From JBHENC01 sp046262295 (GTDB lineage Bacteria; Acidobacteriota; Blastocatellia; Pyrinomonadales; Pyrinomonadaceae): a stretch of 64,000 nt of DNA. Below, one piece after another: positions 32,381 to 41,566 of this stretch. Both the position numbers and the translations under genes were made by a program. Location: NCBI GenBank assembly GCA_046262295.1, contig JBHENC010000006.1:124001-188000 (forward strand). Reading direction: 5' to 3'. The notes under the pieces were generated by a model. That model was given only the letters and a program-made list of their open reading frames with translations, had not been told where the DNA came from and did no database searches. The stretch's first letter is position 1. Every line of letters begins with the position of its first letter.

Positions 32381-33853
32381 ATGAACCAATCTTTGTTGAA
32401 ACTGAAACTACGATTCTTTGTCTTCTTTATCGCCCTGACGCTTTTCGCGTCGAGCGTGCCGCACCGTGCCAGCGCGTCACCCGGCTTAACGCAAACGACC
32501 GCCGCGAAGCCTGCGCAGACCGCGCCCGCTGCTGCTGCCGCCACAGGCCAACCGACGCAACTTTATAATCGCGTGCTTCCGAACGGCCTCGAAGTCGTCG
32601 TGCGCGAAGATCATGCCGTGCCGCTCGTGACCATTGAGCTGGCGGTCAAAAACGGTTCTTACACGGAGCCGCCGGAGTTGAACGGCCTCTCGCATCTGTA
32701 CGAGCATATGTTCTTTAAGGCCAACCGCGCCATCGCCAATCAGGAAGAGTATCTGCGCCAGATCGGTCAACTCGGCATCGCCTATAACGGGCAGACGCAG
32801 ACGGAACTCGTCAATTATTATTTCACGACGACCAGCCCGAACTTTCCGACCGCGATTCGCTTTATGCGCGATGCGGCGCGTTACCCGCTTTTTGACGAAG
32901 GCGAGTTTGACCGCGAACGCCAAGTCGTGATCGGCGAAATTGATCGCAATGAATCTGACCCGCGTTACTATCTGAATCGTGAGATGAACGACAGGCTCTT
33001 TTATAAATACCAGAGCCGCAAGAATCCGCTCGGCAATCGCCGGACGGTCTCAAGCGCGACCACCGAAATGATGCGGCTTATTCAAGGCCGCTATTATGTG
33101 CCGAACAATTCGGCGCTCGTCGTGACGGGCGACGTGCGCGCCGAAGACGTGTTCCGCGCCGCACAGGAACTCTTTGGCGATTGGGCACGCACGCCGGTTG
33201 ATCCGTTCGTCAAGTATCCGCTTGTAGAGCATCCGCCGCTCGCCAAAAGCGAAGGCGCGGTTATCAAACAGCCCGTGCAGAACGTCATCATCGAACTCGG
33301 CTGGCAGGGGCCGTCTATTGGCAAAGACAATCCGGCGACTTACGCGGCGGACGTTTTTTCGTTTATTCTCGCGCAGCCTAACTCGCGTTTCCAACGCAAC
33401 CTCGTTGATACGGGACTCGTTACCGGCGTCTTCATCGGCTACTTAACGCAACGCAACGTCGGCCCCATCAACATCATCGCGCAGACCACGCCCGACAAAG
33501 CGCGCGCCGCCGTCCGCGCCATTTACAGCGAGGTCGCGCACTTCAACGACAAAGACTATTTCACGGACGAACAGCTTGAGAGCGCCAAAGGTTTGCTCGA
33601 AGCCGAAGACCTTTACTCGCGCGAGAAGACGGACGATTACACGCACACGATCAGTTTCTGGTGGGCTTCGACGGGGCTTGATTATTTTCGCGGCTACCTG
33701 AAAAATCTGCGCGCCACCTCGCGCATGGACATCAGCCGCTACATCACCACTTATATACAGGGCAAGCCGCACGTCGGACTCGCTTTGATGAGCGAAGACG
33801 CGCTCGCCAAAACAGGACTCAAACCGGAAGAATTAATCGGCAATGATAAATAG
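32381..33853 (+). CDS. M16 family zinc peptidase, catalytic subunit
   Basis: A 490-residue exported insulinase-like metallopeptidase. Signal peptide MNQSLLKLKLRFF followed by a hydrophobic core ending SVPHRASA. The inverted zinc motif HxxEH is intact in LSHLYEHMFF (near residue 110), with a downstream Glu in the DEGEFDRERQVVIGEIDRNE helix as third ligand. The second M16 domain occupies the C-terminal half (about 260-470). ATG 32285 gives a longer frame, but only the ATG at 32381 places the signal peptide at the N-terminus. Its 3' end overlaps the next M16 gene by 11 bp, so the two products are surely made together and probably form a heterodimer, as in mitochondrial processing peptidase-like pairs. 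Confidence 0.88.
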   Translation: MNQSLLKLKLRFFVFFIALTLFASSVPHRASASPGLTQTTAAKPAQTAPAAAAATGQPTQLYNRVLPNGLEVVVREDHAVPLVTIELAVKNGSYTEPPELNGLSHLYEHMFFKANRAIANQEEYLRQIGQLGIAYNGQTQTELVNYYFTTTSPNFPTAIRFMRDAARYPLFDEGEFDRERQVVIGEIDRNESDPRYYLNREMNDRLFYKYQSRKNPLGNRRTVSSATTEMMRLIQGRYYVPNNSALVVTGDVRAEDVFRAAQELFGDWARTPVDPFVKYPLVEHPPLAKSEGAVIKQPVQNVIIELGWQGPSIGKDNPATYAADVFSFILAQPNSRFQRNLVDTGLVTGVFIGYLTQRNVGPINIIAQTTPDKARAAVRAIYSEVAHFNDKDYFTDEQLESAKGLLEAEDLYSREKTDDYTHTISFWWASTGLDYFRGYLKNLRATSRMDISRYITTYIQGKPHVGLALMSEDALAKTGLKPEELIGNDK

Positions 33854-35270
33854 ACTAACAAAACAGATTCTTGCGCTTGCTCTCAGCTTGCCGCTGCTCG
33901 TGTCGCTCGCGGCTTCCTCTGCGATGGCCGCGCAAACAACGAACGGTGCGGCGCAACAGACGCCAGCCACCACGTCGCCCGTGCAAGCCGCCGCGCCTGC
34001 GGAAAAGAGCATCGCCGCGAGAGAGGCCGCGCTCGTCACGGAGTTTGAAGTCAACGGCCTGAAGGTGCTCGTCAAAAAGCGCGCGGGCAGCCAGACAATC
34101 GCCGCCGGACTCTTTCTACGCGGCGGCTCGCGCAACATCACGGCGGAGAACGCCGGAGTCGAAGCCCTGATGCTCGATGTGGCGACGGAAGCGAGCCGCA
34201 ATTTCCCGCGCGAGAAATTACGCACGGAGCTTGCCCGCATGGGCACGATTATCGGCTCCGGCGTCAACTACGATTACTCTGCGCTGTCGCTCGGTGCGAC
34301 GCGCGCCAACTTCGACCGCTCTTGGGAAATTTTTACGGATGTGGCGCTTCGTCCGGCCTTTACTGCGGAGGATGTCGAACGCGAACGCAGCCGTCTCGTC
34401 GTCGGTTTAAGCGACGACACGGACGATCCGGACACTTACCTGCAACGCTTGCAGGAGCGCGTCGCATACGCGGGGCATCCTTACCGCAACCGCCCGCAGG
34501 GAACGGCGGAATCGGTCGCGCGACTGACGGCTGAGGATTTGCGCCGCTATCATCAGGAATCGTTTCAGACCTCTAAATTACTGCTCGTCATCGTCGGCGA
34601 TCTCGATTCGGCGTTGTTGCGCCAGCGCATCAATGATTCGTTCGGCAAACTGCCGCGCGGCAATTATCGTGCGCAACCGACGCCGCAATTGAAATTCACA
34701 GCGCCTTCGGTTGAAGTCACGAAGCGTGGCCTGCCGACCAACTACATACAGGGAATTTTCGTTGCGCCGCCTTTGACGGCTGCCGACATCTATCCGATGC
34801 GCGTCGCGTCGTCTATTCTGCGCGACCGTGTTTTTGAAGAGGTGCGCGTCAAACGCAATTTGTCTTATGCGCCGGACGCTTTTCTGGGCAGTCAGGAGGC
34901 AAACATCGGCGGCATCTACGTAACGGCCGTTGACGCCAACCAAGCGACGCACGTAATGCTTGATGAGATCAGCAGACTGCAACGCGAGCAGGTCGAGCCG
35001 CAAGATGTCAGCGCCATCATCTCGCAGTTTCTGACGCGCTATTACTTGGGACAGCAGACGAACGCCGCGCAGGTCGGCGAGCTGGCGCAGTATGAGATTA
35101 TCGGCGGCGGGTGGCGCAACTCGCTCGACTTTCTAGAAAAATCGCGCGCCGTGACACCGGCTGACGTGCAGCGAGTCGCGCGCACTTATATGCGCAACAT
35201 ACATTTTGTCGTGCTCGGCGATCCGGCGCGCGTTGACCAGAAAATCTTTACAGGTGTGGGCGGATATTAA
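33843..35270 (+). CDS. M16 family protein, non-catalytic partner
   Basis: A 475-residue exported M16 homologue. Signal peptide MINRLTKQILALALSLPLLV to about AMAA. The same fold blocks appear (GLFLRGGSRNITAENAGVEAL, then SYDEL-like positions replaced), but the HxxEH zinc motif is replaced by LMLDVATEAS, so it cannot bind zinc in the usual way. C-terminal blocks (GIFVAPPLTAADIYPMRVAS, VRVKRNLSYAPDAFLG) include the R-x-x-x-x-SY motif used for substrate binding in M16 heterodimers. Start ATG overlaps the catalytic gene end by 11 bp. A pair of one active and one inactive subunit is the expected arrangement. Confidence 0.87.
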   Translation: MINRLTKQILALALSLPLLVSLAASSAMAAQTTNGAAQQTPATTSPVQAAAPAEKSIAAREAALVTEFEVNGLKVLVKKRAGSQTIAAGLFLRGGSRNITAENAGVEALMLDVATEASRNFPREKLRTELARMGTIIGSGVNYDYSALSLGATRANFDRSWEIFTDVALRPAFTAEDVERERSRLVVGLSDDTDDPDTYLQRLQERVAYAGHPYRNRPQGTAESVARLTAEDLRRYHQESFQTSKLLLVIVGDLDSALLRQRINDSFGKLPRGNYRAQPTPQLKFTAPSVEVTKRGLPTNYIQGIFVAPPLTAADIYPMRVASSILRDRVFEEVRVKRNLSYAPDAFLGSQEANIGGIYVTAVDANQATHVMLDEISRLQREQVEPQDVSAIISQFLTRYYLGQQTNAAQVGELAQYEIIGGGWRNSLDFLEKSRAVTPADVQRVARTYMRNIHFVVLGDPARVDQKIFTGVGGY

Positions 35271-35312
35271 CAAGGCGACGCATTGCGCTCGTTGATTAAT
35301 CATAGCAAACAT

Positions 35313-35350
35313 AAAGAGGCCGTCTCCAAATCGGAGGCAGCCTCTTTTTT
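35313..35350 (+). terminator. rho-independent terminator of M16 operon
   Basis: AAAGAGGCCGTCTCC pairs with GGAGGCAGCCTCTTT (two non-Watson-Crick positions) around AAATC, followed directly by a run of T. Confidence 0.9.
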
Positions 35351-35406
35351 CGTTATCCCGCTACTCGCGCAGACTTTATCCGGCGAGTTTTCTTTGGCTG
35401 ATGGAC

Positions 35407-36375
35407 TTAGCGCCTCTGAATAATCGTACCAATGATCGGCGTCGTCGGCGAGGCGACTTCCGCACTTTCCGCCGTCACGAAGAGACCGAAATCCTTGAGC
35501 GCGGTTTCACCCTTGATCTCGGTTTCGTTGCGTCCGCCAGTATTAATCACCTGCCCGATTTTCGTGTAGGTGTTGTCGGGTGCGACAGCCCACAGCACTA
35601 ATCTGGAATTGGCCGGAGCTCTCTTCAGATCATGAAAGCGCAACTTGATTTCAGTCGGGCCATCCTTACGCGGCTCTAAAAAGATGTTGGCACGCGTTCC
35701 CTGCATCGGGCCTGTGAAGTTCACTTTAAGATGTGTGTCCGTGCCGCGACGGAAGTTCGGAATGCCGAGCAACGGCGCGTTGTAAGCGGAAGTTCCGCCC
35801 GGAGTCGTCGTCGCCTTGACGCGCCCGCCAACCGGCGCTCCGTCTTCCGGGCCGTTCTGTGCGACCGGCACAACGGCGAAACCTTCCGGCACGGCGCTGC
35901 GCAGAACTACTTTCGTATCCGGCGCGATGCTCGTCAGATTAGCATCGGGCGAAAGCACCAGCATAAATTTATCGAGCGGCGTCGTCGTGCTCAATGTGCC
36001 GACGCCATCATTAACCGTGATGGGGCCGAGCGAAGTGACTTTGCCTGCCGGATCAACGGCATAAAGGTTATAGCCGGTAGCATCGCCGGTTAAGCCGGTC
36101 AGGTCTAGATTAACCGCCGTGCTGGTTCCGTTGCGCAAAATTCTGGCCTTGCCGGAAGCGCCGGGAATGACGGTCGTCGGCGTCAGGTTGACGATCACTT
36201 CCTTGTTCGCCGGATACTGTATAACGCTGTACGTGCCGTCGGCGTTTTGAATTGTTTTTGTGGTTTGCGTCGTTGTAGTGGTGGTGGTTTGTGTATCTTG
36301 CGCATAGGTCGCGCCTGCGGCTGCGACAAGCGAGAGCGTAACGCCGCCCGCAAATCTGAACAAACGTGTATTCAT
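35407..36375 (-). CDS. exported hypothetical protein
   Basis: A 322-residue protein with a signal peptide (MNTRLFRFAGG then hydrophobic core ending ATYAQ) and a Thr-rich segment directly after it (QTTTTTTTQTTKT). The rest is strand-rich with an LTPTTVIPGASGKARILRNG block and a C-terminal domain (LVLWAVAPDNTYTKIGQV, ETEIKGETALKDFGLFVTAE) that resembles anti-sigma-K-factor-like or other repeat-type beta domains; I do not assign a family. The frame runs upstream to 36465, but GAGGAGAAC and a proper signal peptide mark ATG 36375. Function unknown. Confidence 0.75.
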   Translation of the reverse strand: MNTRLFRFAGGVTLSLVAAAGATYAQDTQTTTTTTTQTTKTIQNADGTYSVIQYPANKEVIVNLTPTTVIPGASGKARILRNGTSTAVNLDLTGLTGDATGYNLYAVDPAGKVTSLGPITVNDGVGTLSTTTPLDKFMLVLSPDANLTSIAPDTKVVLRSAVPEGFAVVPVAQNGPEDGAPVGGRVKATTTPGGTSAYNAPLLGIPNFRRGTDTHLKVNFTGPMQGTRANIFLEPRKDGPTEIKLRFHDLKRAPANSRLVLWAVAPDNTYTKIGQVINTGGRNETEIKGETALKDFGLFVTAESAEVASPTTPIIGTIIQRR

Positions 36376-36570
36376 AATTAATGTTCTCCTCGATTTGAAA
36401 TAAAGTTTTTTCGCTGCTGGGAGATAATGGCGAATCTTTGTACAAAGAATAAACGCAACCTTCATGCCAACATTAATAACAACCGTTAATTGACGATTAA
36501 CCAGCGAAAAATCATAAAAAGCGAAGCATTACGATACATCGTGTGTACTTTAGCGTTCCGGTCAATAAGC

Positions 36571-36602
36571 AAAAAAAGAGCGGGCAGAAACTTTGCCCGC
36601 TC
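36571..36602 (-). terminator. rho-independent terminator of E1 gene
   Basis: On the minus strand GAGCGGGCA pairs with TGCCCGCTC (plus-strand 36578-36586 with 36594-36602), loop of seven, followed by seven T (plus-strand A run 36571-36577). Confidence 0.92.
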
Positions 36603-36630
36603 CTTGCCCGAGGTGTTTTGAAGTAGCTCG

Positions 36631-38748
36631 TCAGTATTTATAAAGCTCCGTGATGGCGCGCACCACGTTGTCAACTTGCGGCAGGATCGCGTCTTCGAGT
36701 TGCGGCGCGTAAGCCACGAAGGTGTCGAGCGCGGCGACGCGGCGCACCGGAGCATCCAGATACTCGAAGAGTTCGTCCGAGATACGGGCGGCGATCTCCG
36801 CGCCGAAGCCGAACGAGAGCGTGTCTTCATGCGCGACGATCACCTTTCCGGTCTTCCTCACAGTCGCGGCGATAGCCTCCCAGTCATAAGGCGCGAGCGT
36901 GCGTAGGTCTATCACTTCGACGCTGATGCCCTGCTGCTCCGCTTGTTTGCAGGCGACCAGCGAACGCTGAACCAGCGCGCCGAACGTGATAATCGAAATG
37001 TCCGCGCCCTCACGCACTTTCTTCGCTTTGCCGAACGGGATCATAAAGCCTTCGGGCGGATACTGCGATTTGTTATAGGCCTGACGATACAGATGCTTGT
37101 GTTCGAGAAAGATTACGGGATCGTCCGCGCGAATCGCCGTGCGCAGTAGCCCATTGGCGTCGAGCGCCGTTGACGGATAAACGACGCGCAAGCCGGGAAT
37201 GTGCGTGAAGAGTGTGTCGCCGGACTGCGAGTGGTAAACCGCGCCGCCTTTCAAGTAGCCGCCGACGGGCACGCGCACGACAATCGGGCAACTGAAATCG
37301 CCGCCGGAGCGCCAGCGCATCAGCGCAAGTTCGTTGCGCACTTGGTGATAGGCAGGCCAGATGTAATCGAAGAACTGAATCTCGACGACGGGCTTCAAGC
37401 CGCGCGTCGCCATGCCGATAGCGCGCCCGACAATGTTGGCTTCCGCGAGCGGCGAATTGAAGACACGCGCGCCGCCGAATTTACGTTGCAGGTTGGCCGT
37501 CACTTTGAAGACGCCGCCCTTGCCTTTTACTTTCTCTATGTTCTCTTCGCGCGAGACATCGGCCACGTCTTCGCCGAAGACGACGATTGAAGGATCGCGC
37601 GCCATCTCCGTATGCAGACAACGATTGATTAAATCAACCATCGTGCCCGCGTTGCCGGAAACTTCCGCGCCTTCTTCCGTGTCAAACTCTTTCGCCGTCG
37701 GGTCAATTTTCGTCGAGTAAACAAAATGCGTCGCCGTTTCCGGCGCGGGCTGCGGACTGGCGAGCGCAAAATCTCCGGCCTCCGTTACCTCGCGGTCAAT
37801 TTCGTCTTTGATCTTCTGCAACTCTTCCTGCGTCGCAAACTCTTCTTCGATAAGGAGCGCGCCGAAGCGTTTGATCGGATCGCGCTCGGCATCCGAAGTT
37901 CTTTCTTCGTCCGGGCGATAAAGCTTTTCGTCGTCGGAAAGCGAGTGCGAATATGGGCGTATGACTTTCGCATGAACAAGCGCGGGGCCTTTGCGTGCGC
38001 GACAATAGGCGACGGCGCGGCGCATGGTTTCAAGCGACTCAATCGGGTCAGTGCCGTCGCATTTCTGTATGTAGAGATCGGGAAAGCCTGCCACCAATTT
38101 TGAAATATCGCCGCCTGCTGTTTGCACTTCGACGGGCACGCTGATCGCATAGCCGTTGTCTTCTATGAGAAACAGCACCGGCAGTTTCAAGTTCGATGCC
38201 GTGTTCAGGGCTTCCCAGAATTCGCCTTCGCTTGTCGTGCCGTCGCCTGCCGAAACATAAACGACTTCGTCTTTCTGAAAACCCGCGACGCGCTCTTTCA
38301 TTTCTTCGACGAGCGTCGCGCGGTAGCCCGCTTCGGCGCATCCGACGGCCTGCAAAAACTGCGTCCCCGTCGGCGAAGATTGCGAAACGATGTTGAGGCT
38401 TTTGTGTCCCCAGTGCGAAGGCATCTGTCGCCCGTGCGAATTCGGGTCGGCTTCCGCACCGACTGCCGAAAGGAGTTGTTCGAGCGGCGTCATGCCGAGT
38501 TGCAGGCAGAGCGCGCGGTCACGGTAGTACGGATAGAACCAATCGTAGGCGGGCTTCAAAGCGAGGCCTGCGGCGACGAGCACCGCTTCGTGGCCTGCGC
38601 CGCTGATTTGAAAAAAGATTTTGTTCTGCCCTTTTAGCTGAATCTCTTTATCGTCAATGCGCCGCGAAAGATACATCGTGCGATAAATCCCGATCATCTG
38701 CTCACGATCCAAGCCCGTATATTCGCGCTGTTTTAATGCTGTCGCCAT
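36631..38748 (-). CDS. 2-oxoacid dehydrogenase E1, fused alpha and beta subunits
   Basis: A 705-residue thiamine-diphosphate enzyme that joins both E1 subunits in one chain, most like branched-chain 2-oxoacid (2-oxoisovalerate) dehydrogenase. The alpha part (about 1-330) holds the ThDP motif GDGTTSEGEFWEALN ending in the conserved Asn (LFLIEDNGYAISVP), with YRDRALCLQLGM and SHGRQMPSHWG blocks. A spacer of about 40 residues, Pro/Thr/Glu-rich, links it to the beta part (about 370-705: VVFGEDVADVSREENIEKVKGKGGVF, FNSPLAEANIVGRAIGMA, HSQSGDTLFTHIPGLRVVYP). E2 and E3 genes are not in the window, so the complex is assembled from products elsewhere. It would feed branched-chain acyl-CoA for iso-fatty acids, typical lipids of this phylum. 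Pyruvate as substrate is not excluded. Confidence 0.9.
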   Translation of the reverse strand: MATALKQREYTGLDREQMIGIYRTMYLSRRIDDKEIQLKGQNKIFFQISGAGHEAVLVAAGLALKPAYDWFYPYYRDRALCLQLGMTPLEQLLSAVGAEADPNSHGRQMPSHWGHKSLNIVSQSSPTGTQFLQAVGCAEAGYRATLVEEMKERVAGFQKDEVVYVSAGDGTTSEGEFWEALNTASNLKLPVLFLIEDNGYAISVPVEVQTAGGDISKLVAGFPDLYIQKCDGTDPIESLETMRRAVAYCRARKGPALVHAKVIRPYSHSLSDDEKLYRPDEERTSDAERDPIKRFGALLIEEEFATQEELQKIKDEIDREVTEAGDFALASPQPAPETATHFVYSTKIDPTAKEFDTEEGAEVSGNAGTMVDLINRCLHTEMARDPSIVVFGEDVADVSREENIEKVKGKGGVFKVTANLQRKFGGARVFNSPLAEANIVGRAIGMATRGLKPVVEIQFFDYIWPAYHQVRNELALMRWRSGGDFSCPIVVRVPVGGYLKGGAVYHSQSGDTLFTHIPGLRVVYPSTALDANGLLRTAIRADDPVIFLEHKHLYRQAYNKSQYPPEGFMIPFGKAKKVREGADISIITFGALVQRSLVACKQAEQQGISVEVIDLRTLAPYDWEAIAATVRKTGKVIVAHEDTLSFGFGAEIAARISDELFEYLDAPVRRVAALDTFVAYAPQLEDAILPQVDNVVRAITELYKY

Positions 38749-38865
38749 TCCGTTTCAATCTCCATCACTCTCAAACGTGTCTGAATTCGCTATGCGATAT
38801 AACTATCACAGGCGGCATCACAAGCAAAACGCCGGAAGTTGTTGACGCGCGCACGCCGCCCCACT

Positions 38866-40773
38866 TCAAGGCTCGATGATTATATTACCGCCGGGCATCA
38901 GCACGCCGTCCATCTCGTCCGGCATTGATTCCCCCGCCTTTTCCGAAGGCTGCTTGCCCAACACGCCCTGTGCTACCAGCAAGCGTGCGAGCAGACGAAT
39001 TTCGGGGCGTTGAAAGCGATCTGCGACGCCCTTCAAGCGGTCGAAATCCGTGCTCGCAAGTTGTGCCAGCGCGCGCCCGTAACGCTGCGAGATTGCGCCG
39101 GTAGAACCGCCCGCCAGTTGCAACATGATCTCGCCGCTCTGAAAAAGTTTCGGCGCGCCGTTAGCGTTGCCGAACTTATCAAGCAGCGCCGCCGCTTGAA
39201 TCAATTCGTTGGCCTGGTCAATCAACGGTTCGATGATCTCAAAACTCCGCGCCGGTTCGACGAACGCATAAGCGGCGGCGATGGCTAGTTGAGCGTCAAG
39301 CTGCTCCTGGTTTTTAATTTCGCCGGGCACAAGCTGGCGCGCTTCATCGAGCAACTGCGCGGCCAGCTTGCGGTCTTTTTTCGCCACTGCTTGCGCCAGC
39401 GTTGCGAGCATCGCGGCCTGCTCTTTTTTGGAGCGGTTCGGAGTGCTGCGAATCATTTGCCGCGCTTCTTCGAGTTTGCCCGACGCGATGAGGTGCGCTA
39501 GCGTCTGCTGGTCAATAACGGTAAGAAGCTGGTCGCGCTGGCGGCTATCCCGAACCTTGTCCTGAATGATCTGGCGGGCGCGCGTCGCATCATTTCCTTC
39601 AAGAGCTTTCATTGCCGCTCCCGCGTAAAGCATATCGCGCGCTTCGGCGGGAACTTGTGCGGCGGCCTGCAACATCGAATCAACCGTGCCGTTCTGCGCT
39701 TGCTCTTCGACTTGGGAAAAAGCTTTCTCGCGCGGGTCAATCATTTGATCGAACTGCGCCATTCGCTTGCGCACGGCCGGAGCGCGTTGCGGCGCATATT
39801 TTTCAATTGCCGAAAGCAGCAACGACCTTTGATAAAGCATTCCTCCGCGCATCAATGAATTATCGAGCACGGCGGCGGCAAGCGTGTCGGCTAAGGCGCG
39901 CAACGACTCGTCGCCGAGCAACGGTTGCGTTTTCTTCGATGCCTCTTCCGCAGGCTTTTGCGTTGTTTGGTTTCGGGCAAGACGCGGCGTGAATCTTTCG
40001 GGTTGCAAGCTTGCGCCCAAGAGTTGAATGGCAACGAAGGCAGCTTCGGGAGCAGTTGTGAAATTCGTTGTGCGCAGTTTGTCAACGATTCTTGCGGCGA
40101 GTTTCGACGCGGCATCCGCATCCTTTCTTCGCAGTTGTTGGAGCGTGGCGATTAAGCTTGTCGAGACGCCTTTCGTTAAACTCTCCGTCGCCACGCGCAA
40201 CGCGAGTTGCGGATCGTTGGCGGCAATCTGCTGCGCCAGAGTTTGTTCGAGGCGCAGGTCTTCGTTGAGGGATGGTTGTTGTGAATCCGCCTCCGTCGCG
40301 GGTTCGGAAGGATCGGCGGGCGGCCTCGCCGCGATGCTCGCGCGCAAGAGATCGAGCGCGAGTTGCGGATCGCGGCGGGCGAGCCGTTGCAACACCTGTT
40401 GACGCAATTGCAGAGACATCCAACGCTCGTAATCCATGCCCGCGCGAGCACGCGATTCGCTACCGTTCATGCTCGCCGGATTCAGATCATTGAAGGCCTG
40501 CGTGAAGATCGCGCGCGCTCTTTTTTCATCCTGCTCCCAGAGCAAATCCGCCGCCATCGCTTGCAGCAGCGAGCGGTTGGCCGGAACACGCAACGCCTGT
40601 GCTCCCGTTACGACATCGTCAACGAGCGCGCGGGCTTTCCGCTCGAGTGCCTTATGCGCCTCTTGCTGTTCTGCCGTCGAAGGTGCTTCGGAAGGCGTTA
40701 CGGTTTGTGCTGTCGCCGTCACGCAAAGAAAGAGAAAAAGGCTGAGTGACCCGATGAGGTATTTGATTGTCAT
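38866..40773 (-). CDS. exported helical-repeat protein of unknown function
   Basis: A 635-residue protein with a signal peptide (MTIKYLIGSLSLFLFLCVTATAQ) and then an almost entirely alpha-helical body of Ala/Leu/Gln/Arg-rich helix pairs with TPR/HEAT-like periodicity (for example ALDLLRASIAARPPAD, KEQAAMLATLAQAVAKKDRKLAAQLLDEAR, QLAIAAAYAFVEPARSFEII). No enzyme motif is visible. Two tandem starts (GTG 40776, ATG 40773) are possible; AGGAGC is correctly spaced for the ATG. A periplasmic scaffold or lipoprotein-independent structural role is possible. The TPR gene 72 bp upstream points the same way, so they may share an operon. Confidence 0.75.
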   Translation of the reverse strand: MTIKYLIGSLSLFLFLCVTATAQTVTPSEAPSTAEQQEAHKALERKARALVDDVVTGAQALRVPANRSLLQAMAADLLWEQDEKRARAIFTQAFNDLNPASMNGSESRARAGMDYERWMSLQLRQQVLQRLARRDPQLALDLLRASIAARPPADPSEPATEADSQQPSLNEDLRLEQTLAQQIAANDPQLALRVATESLTKGVSTSLIATLQQLRRKDADAASKLAARIVDKLRTTNFTTAPEAAFVAIQLLGASLQPERFTPRLARNQTTQKPAEEASKKTQPLLGDESLRALADTLAAAVLDNSLMRGGMLYQRSLLLSAIEKYAPQRAPAVRKRMAQFDQMIDPREKAFSQVEEQAQNGTVDSMLQAAAQVPAEARDMLYAGAAMKALEGNDATRARQIIQDKVRDSRQRDQLLTVIDQQTLAHLIASGKLEEARQMIRSTPNRSKKEQAAMLATLAQAVAKKDRKLAAQLLDEARQLVPGEIKNQEQLDAQLAIAAAYAFVEPARSFEIIEPLIDQANELIQAAALLDKFGNANGAPKLFQSGEIMLQLAGGSTGAISQRYGRALAQLASTDFDRLKGVADRFQRPEIRLLARLLVAQGVLGKQPSEKAGESMPDEMDGVLMPGGNIIIEP

Positions 40774-40844
40774 CACAAGCTCCTTACATAAAAAAGAGTT
40801 GCGCGTTGAATGCCGCTACTTAGGCGCGTCGTCTGTTTGCCGCG

Positions 40845-41165
40845 CTAGTCTTCGTAATCCGTTGCCAGCGTCATACGGTAGTCTTCGGCCATTGACGGAT
40901 GGTGATGCGACTCTGCCGCCTCGATGCCCTGCTCGTAAGCCGTGCGCGCTTCCTCACGATTGCCCGTCTTCTCGAACGCACGCGCGAGCATTCCGTAGGC
41001 CGCGCCTTCATCATCGGTGCGCTCCAGATAAACTTTCAGCGCCGTGATCGCTTCCTCATAACGCTCGGCCTTCAAGAGTTCGTTGGCGAGGCCGAAACGC
41101 ACCAGCGCGTTATCGGGATCGCTCTCCAGCATTTGCGTGAACGTGTCAATACGTGATGCAGCCAT
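40845..41165 (-). CDS. small TPR protein
   Basis: A 106-residue protein consisting of about two and a half tetratricopeptide repeats: FTQMLESDPDNALVRFGLAN, EAITALKVYLERTDDEGAAYGMLA and EARTAYEQGIEAAESHHH. The canonical W/L-G-Y-A-F-A-P pattern is well kept. No signal peptide. Such small TPR proteins mediate protein contacts; the partner is unknown, with the helical exported protein downstream as an obvious neighbour. Confidence 0.8.
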   Translation of the reverse strand: MAASRIDTFTQMLESDPDNALVRFGLANELLKAERYEEAITALKVYLERTDDEGAAYGMLARAFEKTGNREEARTAYEQGIEAAESHHHPSMAEDYRMTLATDYED

Positions 41166-41212
41166 AATTGTTCACCGAAGGTTCCATGTCATGTGAAGAT
41201 ACTCATACGGCT

Positions 41213-41566
41213 TCACACGCGGCGTAAGAAGTTTTCTAAAACGAATATTTTGCGAATCCGAAATCGCAAAGGACTCTCCACAAGCGCAATGGCTTTTAAG
41301 CTTTCCATACCGGAAACGAAATATGGAGCAGCGCACGCAGGAACACGCGCCAACCATGGTGGCGGCTCTATGTCCAATTCGTCGCATAAGTATTCAGCCG
41401 TTGACGCCAGCAATGCATCCATACGCTTATCCGTTAAGCCGAACGAATCCGCGACGGCCTGCGGGTCTTTGTAGTGGCGAAAATCATCAACGAAGTCCAT
41501 CAAATAAATGCGCCAGTTCGCTGCGTCACCGGAGATTCTCTTTTTTACATCGCGTAGAGTAATCAC
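41213..41566 (-). CDS. partner protein of DUF6036 nucleotidyltransferase
   Basis: A 117-residue protein whose ATG overlaps the stop of the nucleotidyltransferase gene by four bases (ATGA type), so translation is coupled. N-terminal helices (ITLRDVKKRISGDAANW, DFVDDFRHYKDPQAVADSFG) are followed by the block WLARVPACAAPYFVSGMESL and the ending ALVESPLRFRIRKIFVLENF, which I recall as the signature of small proteins found beside DUF6036 nucleotidyltransferases in many bacteria. No function is established; a toxin-antitoxin role is an inference from gene pairing. G+C is lower than in surrounding genes. Confidence 0.7.
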   Translation of the reverse strand: MITLRDVKKRISGDAANWRIYLMDFVDDFRHYKDPQAVADSFGLTDKRMDALLASTAEYLCDELDIEPPPWLARVPACAAPYFVSGMESLKAIALVESPLRFRIRKIFVLENFLRRV

